This document shows positions 41,827 to 48,642 of a stretch of 48,642 nt of DNA, piece after piece (the first letter of the stretch is position 1; the number at the start of each line of letters is the position of its first letter). The translations under genes were made by a program, and so were the position numbers. This stretch comes from Methylocystis sp. (GTDB taxonomy: Bacteria; Pseudomonadota; Alphaproteobacteria; Rhizobiales; Beijerinckiaceae), in assembly GCA_024506175.1 (NCBI GenBank), contig JAMBEQ010000138.1:1-48642 (forward strand), read 5' to 3'. The notes under the pieces were generated by a model. The model did no database searches and was not told the origin of the DNA. It saw nothing but the letters and a program-made list of their open reading frames with translations.

Positions 41827-42495
41827 ATGAGCATGAACCGCCCCTACACGGACATATCCGTGCTTCCCGGAACGCTCCCTGTCTTTCCGTTGACCGGCGC
41901 CGTGCTGTTGCCGCGCGGCGAGCTGCCGCTCAACATCTTCGAGCCGCGCTACGTCGCCATGGTCGACGCGGCTCTCGAGGGCGACCGGCTCATCGGAATA
42001 ATCCAGCCCCTGCCTGCCGGAGATGGCGAAACGAAAACGCGCCGCCTCTTTCGGATCGGGTGCGCGGGACGCCTGACACGTTTCGCAGAAACCGGCGATG
42101 GGCGCTATCTGATCACCCTCACCGGCATTGCGCGGTTTCGCCTCGGCGAGGAGCTTTCGGCGGGGACCCCTTACCGGCAGTTTCGCGTGAGCTATGACGG
42201 CTTTGAGGACGATCTTTTGCCGGGCGCGGGCGAAAGCGCGGTCGACCGCGATGCGATGGTCGGCATGTTGCGAAATTTCGCCGAATATTCGAAATTCGAG
42301 GTCGACTGGGCGAGCATCGACGCCGCCCCCACCGAAACGCTGGTCAATGCGCTGGCGATGATGTCGCCTTTTGGCGCCAATGAAAAACAGGCGCTGATCG
42401 AAGCCATCGACCTCAAGACGCGGGCGGAAACGCTCGTCGCCCTCGCGAAGCTCGACATGGCTCTACGCGACGGCGAAGGACAACAGTGGCACTGA
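41827..42495 (+). CDS. LON peptidase substrate-binding-domain protein
   Basis: 222 residues from ATG 41827. LPGTLPVFPLTGAVLLPRGE, LPLNIFEPRYVAMVDAAL, IGIIQPLPAG and TGIARFRLGEEL follow the stand-alone Lon N-terminal (LAN) domain. No ATPase or protease part is present. FGANEKQALIEAIDLKTRAE forms the C-terminal helical bundle. Such proteins occur commonly after YbbN-like genes in Alphaproteobacteria, which suggests a link to protein quality control, but no function has been fixed. The spacing to the trx gene is 34 bases. Confidence 0.92.
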   Translation: MSMNRPYTDISVLPGTLPVFPLTGAVLLPRGELPLNIFEPRYVAMVDAALEGDRLIGIIQPLPAGDGETKTRRLFRIGCAGRLTRFAETGDGRYLITLTGIARFRLGEELSAGTPYRQFRVSYDGFEDDLLPGAGESAVDRDAMVGMLRNFAEYSKFEVDWASIDAAPTETLVNALAMMSPFGANEKQALIEAIDLKTRAETLVALAKLDMALRDGEGQQWH

Positions 42496-42524
42496 CAATT
42501 TACTACTGCACATAGGGATGCAAG

Positions 42525-42767
42525 ATGAGCGATAATATAGATGCGGGCGCGGGCAACAATGAGTCGAACATAAATGAGACGACTGCAGCCGAGCCGACAA
42601 AGGTCGACCCGCGCCTTTTGGAAATTCTGGTTTGCCCGCTGACCAAGACGACCCTCGAATATGACCGCACGCGTCAGGAGCTTATTTCCCGCTCGGCGCG
42701 TCTCGCCTATCCGATCCGGGACGGCATTCCCATCATGCTGCCCGAAGAGGCGCGGCAGATCGACTGA
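42525..42767 (+). CDS. Trm112-family small zinc-ribbon-like protein
   Basis: 80 residues. [21 protein letters not shown] and [26 protein letters not shown] are the core of the Trm112/YcaR family. In eukaryotes Trm112 activates methyltransferases; bacterial members have no settled role. Only one Cys is kept, and no zinc site is apparent. The first 25 residues are an Asn/Glu-rich lead. It is placed between the LON-domain gene and tesB, an order found in related genomes. Confidence 0.88.
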   Translation: MSDNIDAGAGNNESNINETTAAEPTKVDPRLLEILVCPLTKTTLEYDRTRQELISRSARLAYPIRDGIPIMLPEEARQID

Positions 42768-42782
42768 CCCGACGCATCCGCT

Positions 42783-43646
42783 ATGGATGAGGCGCCCGCC
42801 CGCGAAATCATCGCGCTTCTCGATCTGGAAGAGCTCGGCGAGGACCGCTACCGCGGCCATAGCCCTGCCTCGGCGGGCAGCCACCTGTATGGCGGACAGG
42901 TTGTCGCGCAGGCCCTTGTCGCAGCGACCCGCACCGTTCCAGCCGACCGGCCCGCGCATTCGCTGCACGCCTATTTCATCCTCGCGGGGGATCCTCGCAT
43001 TCCGATCGACTTCGCCGTGGATCGCATTCGCGACGGCAGAAGCTTCGCCACCCGTCGCTGCGTCGCGAGTCAAGGCGGGCGCGCGATCTTCTCGCTCGCC
43101 GCCTCGTATCAGACGCGAGAGGAAGGCTTTGCGCACGCGGTCGCCATGCCGCAGGCCCCGGATCCCGAGAGCCTCGAGCCCATAAACGCGCTCGTGGAGC
43201 GCTTCCGCGCTTTTCTGCCGCAGCCTTCGGCGCATTGGATGGAGCGGGCCGGCGCGCTCGATATGCGCATTGTCGCGCCGGAAACGCTTGTCGCGCCGGG
43301 CGCAGCGGGACAGAAAATCTGGTTCCGCATGCAGGGTCCGCTTCCCGAGGACAGCGCCCTCCATACGGCGATCCTCGCCTATCTCTCCGACATGACCTTG
43401 CTGAATACGGCGCTTGCAATGCACGGGCGCAATATTTTCGACCCCGCGATAAAGGTCGCGAGCCTGGACCACGCGCTCTGGATTCACGAGACGCCGCGCG
43501 TCGACGATTGGCTGCTTTATGTCCAGGAAAGCCCGGCGGCCTCGCATGCCCGGGCGCTCACCCTCGGCCGCATCTATTCCCGCGGCGGGCGTCTGCTCGC
43601 CTCCGCGGCGCAGGAAGGGCTGATCCGCCTGCGCAACAATATTTAG
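42783..43646 (+). CDS. tesB: Acyl-CoA thioesterase II
   Basis: 287 residues with two hotdog domains. LYGGQVVAQALVAATRTVPA followed by RPAHSLHAYFILAGDPRIPI is the N-terminal hotdog; HTAILAYLSDMTLLNTALAM includes the catalytic Asp of the C-terminal hotdog, and SLDHALWIHETPRVDDWLLY follows. It hydrolyses medium to long acyl-CoA to free acid and CoA. The start ATG 42783 is 15 bases after the Trm112 stop. Confidence 0.95.
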   Translation: MDEAPAREIIALLDLEELGEDRYRGHSPASAGSHLYGGQVVAQALVAATRTVPADRPAHSLHAYFILAGDPRIPIDFAVDRIRDGRSFATRRCVASQGGRAIFSLAASYQTREEGFAHAVAMPQAPDPESLEPINALVERFRAFLPQPSAHWMERAGALDMRIVAPETLVAPGAAGQKIWFRMQGPLPEDSALHTAILAYLSDMTLLNTALAMHGRNIFDPAIKVASLDHALWIHETPRVDDWLLYVQESPAASHARALTLGRIYSRGGRLLASAAQEGLIRLRNNI

Positions 43647-43737
43647 GCGCCTGCTTATCTTCTAGGCGCCCTCAACGCATGCGTCATTAGCTGTGCAGTT
43701 TCTGCGCTCTCCCCAGAAGTTCAAGCTTTTCCATTGA

Positions 43738-44292
<555 letters not shown>

Positions 44293-44327
44293 TCGCCATC
44301 TCCCCAGGAAAACAGGAGCTTCCCTAC

Positions 44328-45800
44328 ATGAAACTTCCTTCGTCTCGAAGCGCGTTCCCGGCTTCGATCCTCGTGGGAGCGGCGCTCGTCGCGCTGGCGG
44401 GGCCGGCCTTCGCCGGCAACGATCCCACGCCCAACCCCGGCGACACAGCCTGGATGCTGACCTCGTCGCTGCTTGTCCTGATGATGTCCATTCCAGGCCT
44501 CGCGCTGTTCTATGGCGGCCTTGTGCGCACCAAGAACATGCTGTCGCTGCTGACGCAGACCTTCGCGATCGTCTCGCTTGTCGGCGTGATCTGGGCGGTT
44601 TACGGCTATTCGCTCGCCTTTGGCGACGGCGGCGCCCTGAACCACTATATCGGCGGCTTCAACAAGCTATTTCTGAAAGGCGTCGCCGCTTCCGCCAATG
44701 CGCCGACCTTCACCCCCGGCCATGTCATTCCGGAATACGCTTTCTTCGTCTTCCAGATGACCTTCGCCATGATCACCCCTGCCCTCATCATCGGCGCCTA
44801 CGCCGAGCGCATGAAGTTCTCGGCGGTGATGCTGTTCACGGCCCTCTGGGTCACCTTCATCTACTTCCCCATCGCGCATTGGGTCTGGGGCGTGGCTGAT
44901 CCGAACGCGATCGTCGACGCCGCAACGCAACTCGCCGCGGCGAAGGATGAAGCCGCCAAGGCGGCCGCGCAGGCGAAGATCGACGAAATCGTCGCAAATG
45001 TCGGCTGGCTCGCCGGCAAGGGCGCGCTGGACTTCGCAGGCGGCACGGTCGTCCACATCAACGCCGGCATCGCGGGCCTCGTCGGCGCGATCATGGTCGG
45101 CAAGCGCATCGGTTACGGCAAGGAAGTTCTCGCCCCCCACGCTTTGACGATGTCGATGATCGGCGCCTCGCTGCTGTGGGTCGGCTGGTTCGGCTTCAAC
45201 GCCGGCTCGAACCTCGAGTCGAACGGCACGACGGCGCTCGCTTTCGTCAACACCATGGTCGCAACCGCTGCGGCGGGCCTGTCGTGGATGCTCGTCGAAT
45301 GGGCGCTGAAGGGTAAGCCCTCGCTGCTCGGCCTGATCACCGGCGCCGTCGCCGGCCTCGTCGCCGTGACGCCGGCCTCCGGCTTCGCTGGCCCGATGGG
45401 CGCGATCGTGCTCGGTCTCGCCGTGTCGCCGATCTGCCTCTTCTTTGTCGACATCGTGAAAAAGAAGCTCGGCTACGACGATGCGCTCGACGTCTTCGGG
45501 GTGCACTGCATCGGCGGCATCACCGGCGCTCTCGCGACCGGCCTGCTTGTCAGCCCCGACTTCGGCGGCGTCGGAATCACCGACTACACCAATCTCGAGA
45601 ACTACGCCGGCGCGTATGACATGGCGACCCAGATGAAGGCGCAGGGCACGGCGGTCATCGCGACGCTGCTCTTCTCGGGCATCGGCTCCGCGGTCCTCTA
45701 CAAGGTCGTCGACATCATCGTCGGCCTGCGTCCGGCGCCCGATCAGGAGCGCGAGGGCCTGGACATCACGGATCACGGCGAACGCGCATACAACTACTGA
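44328..45800 (+). CDS. amtB: Ammonium transporter
   Basis: 490 residues with a signal-like N-terminus (SILVGAALVALAGPAFAGND) and eleven predicted membrane helices. LVLMMSIPGLALFYGGLVR is the usual first helix, and DFAGGTVVHINAGIAGLVGA and DVFGVHCIGGITGALATG each hold one His of the conserved pore pair. A loop of about 35 residues rich in Ala and Lys (around residues 188-222) is inserted before DFAGGTVVH compared with E. coli AmtB; similar insertions are known in Hyphomicrobiales. A ribosome site CAGGAGCTTCCCTAC precedes ATG 44328. The terminator at 45823-45855 ends the operon. Confidence 0.97.
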   Translation: MKLPSSRSAFPASILVGAALVALAGPAFAGNDPTPNPGDTAWMLTSSLLVLMMSIPGLALFYGGLVRTKNMLSLLTQTFAIVSLVGVIWAVYGYSLAFGDGGALNHYIGGFNKLFLKGVAASANAPTFTPGHVIPEYAFFVFQMTFAMITPALIIGAYAERMKFSAVMLFTALWVTFIYFPIAHWVWGVADPNAIVDAATQLAAAKDEAAKAAAQAKIDEIVANVGWLAGKGALDFAGGTVVHINAGIAGLVGAIMVGKRIGYGKEVLAPHALTMSMIGASLLWVGWFGFNAGSNLESNGTTALAFVNTMVATAAAGLSWMLVEWALKGKPSLLGLITGAVAGLVAVTPASGFAGPMGAIVLGLAVSPICLFFVDIVKKKLGYDDALDVFGVHCIGGITGALATGLLVSPDFGGVGITDYTNLENYAGAYDMATQMKAQGTAVIATLLFSGIGSAVLYKVVDIIVGLRPAPDQEREGLDITDHGERAYNY

Positions 45801-45822
45801 TAACGACCCCCAAGCAAGCATG

Positions 45823-45855
45823 GAGCGGCGCCCACGGGCGCCGCTCTTCTTTTTG
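45823..45855 (+). terminator. Rho-independent terminator of glnK-amtB
   Basis: GAGCGGCGCCC (45823-45833) pairs with GGGCGCCGCTC (45836-45846), followed by TTCTTTTT. It begins 23 bases past the amtB stop and stands just ahead of the convergent HD-domain gene stop (45870). Confidence 0.92.
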
Positions 45856-45869
45856 CGACGACGTGGGAA

Positions 45870-46553
45870 TCAGGCCGACGCGGGGCGCGCGAGCCTTTCA
45901 CGCAAGTTAATCTCTGCGCGCAGCAGATTGGCGCGGGCTTGCGCGAGCCATAGGGCCCGCGTCTGGGGCAGGCGATAAAGCTTCTCGCCGGCAGCGAGGA
46001 AGCCTTCAAGCATTTGCATGCGGCCAAGATAAAACGCCTGCTCGGGAACCCAGCCATATTCAAAGTGAATGTCGTCGAGATTTCTCTCGAACACGGACCA
46101 GGGCGCCGCAAGCGACGAGAGGTCGAGATCGAGAAAGAAATCGAGATCGCGCGAGAAACCAGGATAATGTTCGGCGGGCGCCTGGGCCTTCATGTGGCTG
46201 GCCGTCGCCATGATGAGGTCATAGACCGCACAGCCCTCGATCTCGTCGAACTGCGAGTGGAACTCGAACAAAGCGGCGCTGGCGCGCACATTCTCCGGGT
46301 CGGTCCGCGGACGCCCATCCGGGTCTCGGGTGAGATAGACCGAGTCGTGCCAGAAGATCGCCGCCGCGACGAGATCGACGCGCGCGGCGAGGCGCGCCAG
46401 CGCATCGAGCTTCGAGAGCAGATCGACGATATGCCCCCATGCGTGATAGGCGCGCTGCGGCTCGCGATAGGCGGCGTCGAGCGTGGCGAAAGCCTCGGCG
46501 TCCTGGCGCGACGTGATGAGAGCCCAATATTTCTCGACGATTGCTTCTGTCAT
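45870..46553 (-). CDS. Predicted HD-superfamily metal-dependent phosphohydrolase
   Basis: 227 residues from ATG 46553. YHAWGHIVDLLSKLDAL contains H37 and H41, and VAAAIFWHDSVYLTRDPDG contains the His-Asp pair (H69-D70), the HD-type metal ligands of the COG4339 group. LIMATASHMKAQAPAEHYPG adds a further conserved His, and FLDLDLSSLAAPW a conserved Asp. The protein is cytoplasmic, and the substrate is not known. The frame is open upstream to 46673 into a palindromic repeat, so the later ATG is chosen. Confidence 0.88.
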   Translation of the reverse strand: MTEAIVEKYWALITSRQDAEAFATLDAAYREPQRAYHAWGHIVDLLSKLDALARLAARVDLVAAAIFWHDSVYLTRDPDGRPRTDPENVRASAALFEFHSQFDEIEGCAVYDLIMATASHMKAQAPAEHYPGFSRDLDFFLDLDLSSLAAPWSVFERNLDDIHFEYGWVPEQAFYLGRMQMLEGFLAAGEKLYRLPQTRALWLAQARANLLRAEINLRERLARPASA

Positions 46554-46632
46554 GCGCTGGCGGCGGTCTTTCTGTATCGGCGGGTTGAGACGCACGAGCG
46601 CAGGATGGCCAAGCAATCGGGCAAAGAAATCC

Positions 46633-46765
46633 TTTTCCTCTCCTTCATCCTGAGGAGGCCTCGAAGCGGCCATCTCGAAGGACGAAGGAGGGGAAAACGC
46701 CGACTAGCCGGCTCCCTCGCCCTTCGAGACGCCGCCTGCGGCGGCTCCTCGACGTGAGGAAGCCC
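46633..46765. repeat. Composite palindromic element, inverted copy
   Basis: Unit 2 lies at 46633-46697 (arms opening TTTTCCTCTCC and closing GGAGGGGAAAA), then a 12-base spacer (46698-46709), then unit 1 at 46710-46765 with the GCCGCC-TGC-GGCGGC core. It is the reverse-complement arrangement of 13201-13332, with the same spacer length. It fills most of the gap between the HD-domain gene and the cyclase gene. Confidence 0.85.
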
Positions 46766-46797
46766 TTCGCCCGGTCGCCCTTGGAAGACGGCGCTGG

Positions 46798-48642
46798 TTA
46801 CTTGCTGGCGAGATTCCATACCGAAGACCAACCTTCTTGCAAGCCTTGCCTGTCCAGCGTCAAATAGCGTTTTTCCATCGACAGATAGAGAGCGGGCCAA
46901 GCGCCGGGCAGGGATCGAGCCAGCTCAGCCGCGCGCTTGGCTGCGGCGCCGAATCGGCCATCCTCATAGTCCGCCTGCATCGCTTGGTGCGCCGTGCGCC
47001 AGCGCACATACCACTCGGAATCGGCCATTTTCGCGTCTCCCGCGAGCGCGAAGACATGGGTCGGCTCGCTCCTCCCGACGACGACGATGCGCCCGAGATC
47101 GAGCCAAGCCATGTCGGGGACGGCATCTTTCACGGCAGCTGAAACGATGATGTCGGTCGAAAAAGCCTTGCTCGCCCCCTCCAGCCGCGACGCCAAGTTC
47201 ACGTTGTCGCCGAGGATTGAATAGTCGAAGCGGCGGATCGACCCCATATTTCCGACGCTGCAAGGACCAAGATTCAGCCCCAGCCCCATCGCCGCCTCCA
47301 CATGCGGACGGCCGGCGGCTTGCGCGAGCTCGGCGCGGCGCGCGTTGAAGGCCGCCATTGCCGATCGCATGCGCAGCGCCGCCTCAACCGCCCTGCGAGG
47401 GTGATCGGGGACGTCGAGCGGCGCGTTCCAGAAGGCGAGAATGGCGTCGCCCATATATTTGTCGACCGTGCCGTCGCATTCGAGGATGGCGTCGGTCATA
47501 GGCGTCAGATAGTCGTTCATGAACTGCGTCAGCTCGCGCGCGCTCATGCCCTCCGAGAGGCCCGAAAAGTTGCGCAAATCCGAGAAGAGCACGGTGAGCT
47601 CGCGCGTTTCGCCGCCCAGGGTGAGGCGCTCGGGGTGCTCGGCGATGCGATCGACGACCGCGGGCGCGACGAACTTGCCGAAGGCGCGGCGCACCTGACG
47701 GCGCGCCATGATCTCCGTGCGCCACAAGGTCACCGCGCCGATGATGTAAGCGCCGGCGACGACGAGGCTCGGATAGGCTGGGTCGAGCAAAAGCCCTTGC
47801 GTTTGAAATAGATAGAAGGAGCCGCCGAAGAAAGCGCCGATGGAAAGCGCCGCAAAGGCGGCCGACGCCAATTGCGGGGCGGCGAAGAGCAGCGGCATGA
47901 TCGCCGCGAAGGCGGCGATCGCGACGATGAACTCCAGGCCGGGCGCCCAATCGGGGCGCGAGAGCAGCGCGCCGCTCGTCAGCGATTCGACGATTTGCGC
48001 ATGGACGTCGACGCCGGGAACGACCGGCTCGAGCGGCGTGGCGCGAATGTCGCCAAGCCCCACGGCCAGCGCGCCGACGAAAATGATGCGGCCTTCGATT
48101 TCCTCGCGCGGGACCTTGCCCTCGAGCACCGATTTGGCGGAAATGTCGCGGGCCGGCGCGCTGTGGCTGTAACGCGGTCGTACATCGGCGTTGGGGCCGG
48201 TCCCGATCTGGAAGGCGCCGACCTTGAGCGCATTGACGCCCGTGTGCGCGCCATAAGCGGTCTCGCCGCTGGCGTTCGAGGACCGGACGACAATGCTCTG
48301 CTCGCCCTGCGCGACGCGCAAAGCTTCGAGCGCCAGGGACGGAGCCATCGCCGCGCCGACGCGGGTGAGCAGCGGCACCCGGCGCACCACGAGGTCGCGG
48401 TCGGGCGCCCAATTGGTTGCCCCGAGGCCTCGCGCGTTCCCGACCAGCCCAGGCAAAGGCAGAACAACGGCCGGGAAGGAATAAAGGAACGGCGCCGGCT
48501 CGTCGCCCGCCATGGCAAAACCCGCCTTGGCGGGGAAGTCCTGGGCGCCGTCGGGCGCGAGCGTGGCGCCGAGCACGACAGGCGCGCCGGCCAGCGCCTT
48601 CGCGAAGAGCGCGTCATTGTCGGGCGCCTTCGCGACGAGCTT
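46798..48642 (-). CDS. CHASE2-domain adenylate/guanylate cyclase (5' end outside the window)
   Basis: About 614 residues are visible and the frame continues past the window edge, so the N-terminus is missing. The first part is a CHASE2 extracytoplasmic sensor domain (WAPDRDLVVRRVPLL, RIIFVGALAVGLGDIRATPL, VHAQIVESLTSG). Three membrane helices follow (about FIVAIAAFAAIMPLLF, AFAALSIGAFFGGSFYLF, SLVVAGAYIIGAVTLW). The C-terminal class III cyclase has the metal-binding Asp in LTVLFSDLRNFSGLSEG and in DKYMGDAILAFWNAP, and later DYSILGDNVNLASRLEG. cAMP as product is likely but not certain. No effector gene is adjacent. Confidence 0.94.
   Translation of the reverse strand, partial: KLVAKAPDNDALFAKALAGAPVVLGATLAPDGAQDFPAKAGFAMAGDEPAPFLYSFPAVVLPLPGLVGNARGLGATNWAPDRDLVVRRVPLLTRVGAAMAPSLALEALRVAQGEQSIVVRSSNASGETAYGAHTGVNALKVGAFQIGTGPNADVRPRYSHSAPARDISAKSVLEGKVPREEIEGRIIFVGALAVGLGDIRATPLEPVVPGVDVHAQIVESLTSGALLSRPDWAPGLEFIVAIAAFAAIMPLLFAAPQLASAAFAALSIGAFFGGSFYLFQTQGLLLDPAYPSLVVAGAYIIGAVTLWRTEIMARRQVRRAFGKFVAPAVVDRIAEHPERLTLGGETRELTVLFSDLRNFSGLSEGMSARELTQFMNDYLTPMTDAILECDGTVDKYMGDAILAFWNAPLDVPDHPRRAVEAALRMRSAMAAFNARRAELAQAAGRPHVEAAMGLGLNLGPCSVGNMGSIRRFDYSILGDNVNLASRLEGASKAFSTDIIVSAAVKDAVPDMAWLDLGRIVVVGRSEPTHVFALAGDAKMADSEWYVRWRTAHQAMQADYEDGRFGAAAKRAAELARSLPGAWPALYLSMEKRYLTLDRQGLQEGWSSVWNLASK

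Noticed and set aside
43680-43710. Possible NtrC binding site upstream of glnK
   Set aside because: A TGCGT...GTGCA-like pair is present but the spacing and half-sites do not fit the consensus well enough.

Overview
The window is GC-rich, almost wholly coding chromosomal DNA from an alphaproteobacterium, most likely of the order Hyphomicrobiales (Rhizobiales). This rests on gene content and order: glyA-nrdR-ribD-ribE-ribH-nusB; cysS beside cimA; cckA beside a FliO-like gene and a single-cysteine DksA; tsaB-rimI-miaB-phoH-ybeY-corC-lnt-xre-metK-trmB; glnK-amtB; DUF2865, CreA and tandem-PilZ proteins; and TTAA-N7-TTAA CtrA boxes. The genus cannot be fixed from this DNA alone. A methylotroph or Beijerinckiaceae/Methylocystaceae relative is only a guess. 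No rRNA, tRNA, CRISPR array, prophage or insertion sequence was recognised.

Layout. 1-3.5 kb: 5' end of a beta-carbonic anhydrase gene, a bifunctional NAD(P)HX repair enzyme, a glycosyltransferase-like protein and a zinc metallopeptidase. 3.5-6.5 kb: an accessory patch with palindromic repeats, an ArsR/AHSA1 pair, a molbindin and a frameshifted LysE exporter. 6.5-11.3 kb: the glyA/nrdR/riboflavin/nusB cluster. 11.5-17.3 kb: prfC, cimA, a GNAT acetyltransferase, a 44-residue membrane protein and cysS, all on the minus strand. 17.5-21 kb: envelope or secreted proteins and an alpha/beta hydrolase. 21.3-25.5 kb: the hybrid kinase CckA, divergent from a FliO-like protein with a perfect CtrA box between them, then DksA. 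25.6-28 kb: a frameshifted icd and trmJ. 28-30 kb: two tandem PilZ proteins, the trace of a third copy, and an NTF2-like protein. 30.1-40.9 kb: a long plus-strand run for Fe-S carriage, tRNA modification, RNA quality control, lipoprotein acylation and SAM synthesis. 40.9-43.6 kb: thioredoxin/TPR protein, LON-domain protein, Trm112-like protein and acyl-CoA thioesterase II. 43.8-45.8 kb: glnK-amtB behind a sigma-54-type promoter. 45.9-48.6 kb: an HD-domain protein and the 3' part of a CHASE2-adenylate cyclase gene.

How the genes work together. Much of the window is housekeeping, organised in translationally coupled runs with ATGA or TTGA stop/start overlaps. Regulatory themes are cell-cycle control (CckA, CtrA boxes), c-di-GMP and cAMP signalling (PilZ, cyclase), stringent response (DksA) and nitrogen status (PII/AmtB). 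The main surprises are two single-base frameshifts in short homopolymers (icd, lysE), a composite palindromic element present twice with identical spacing, and an ArsR promoter that looks leaderless and is flanked by 9-bp direct repeats. A truncated VapC sits between rimI and miaB. I did not find a clearly new multi-gene system.
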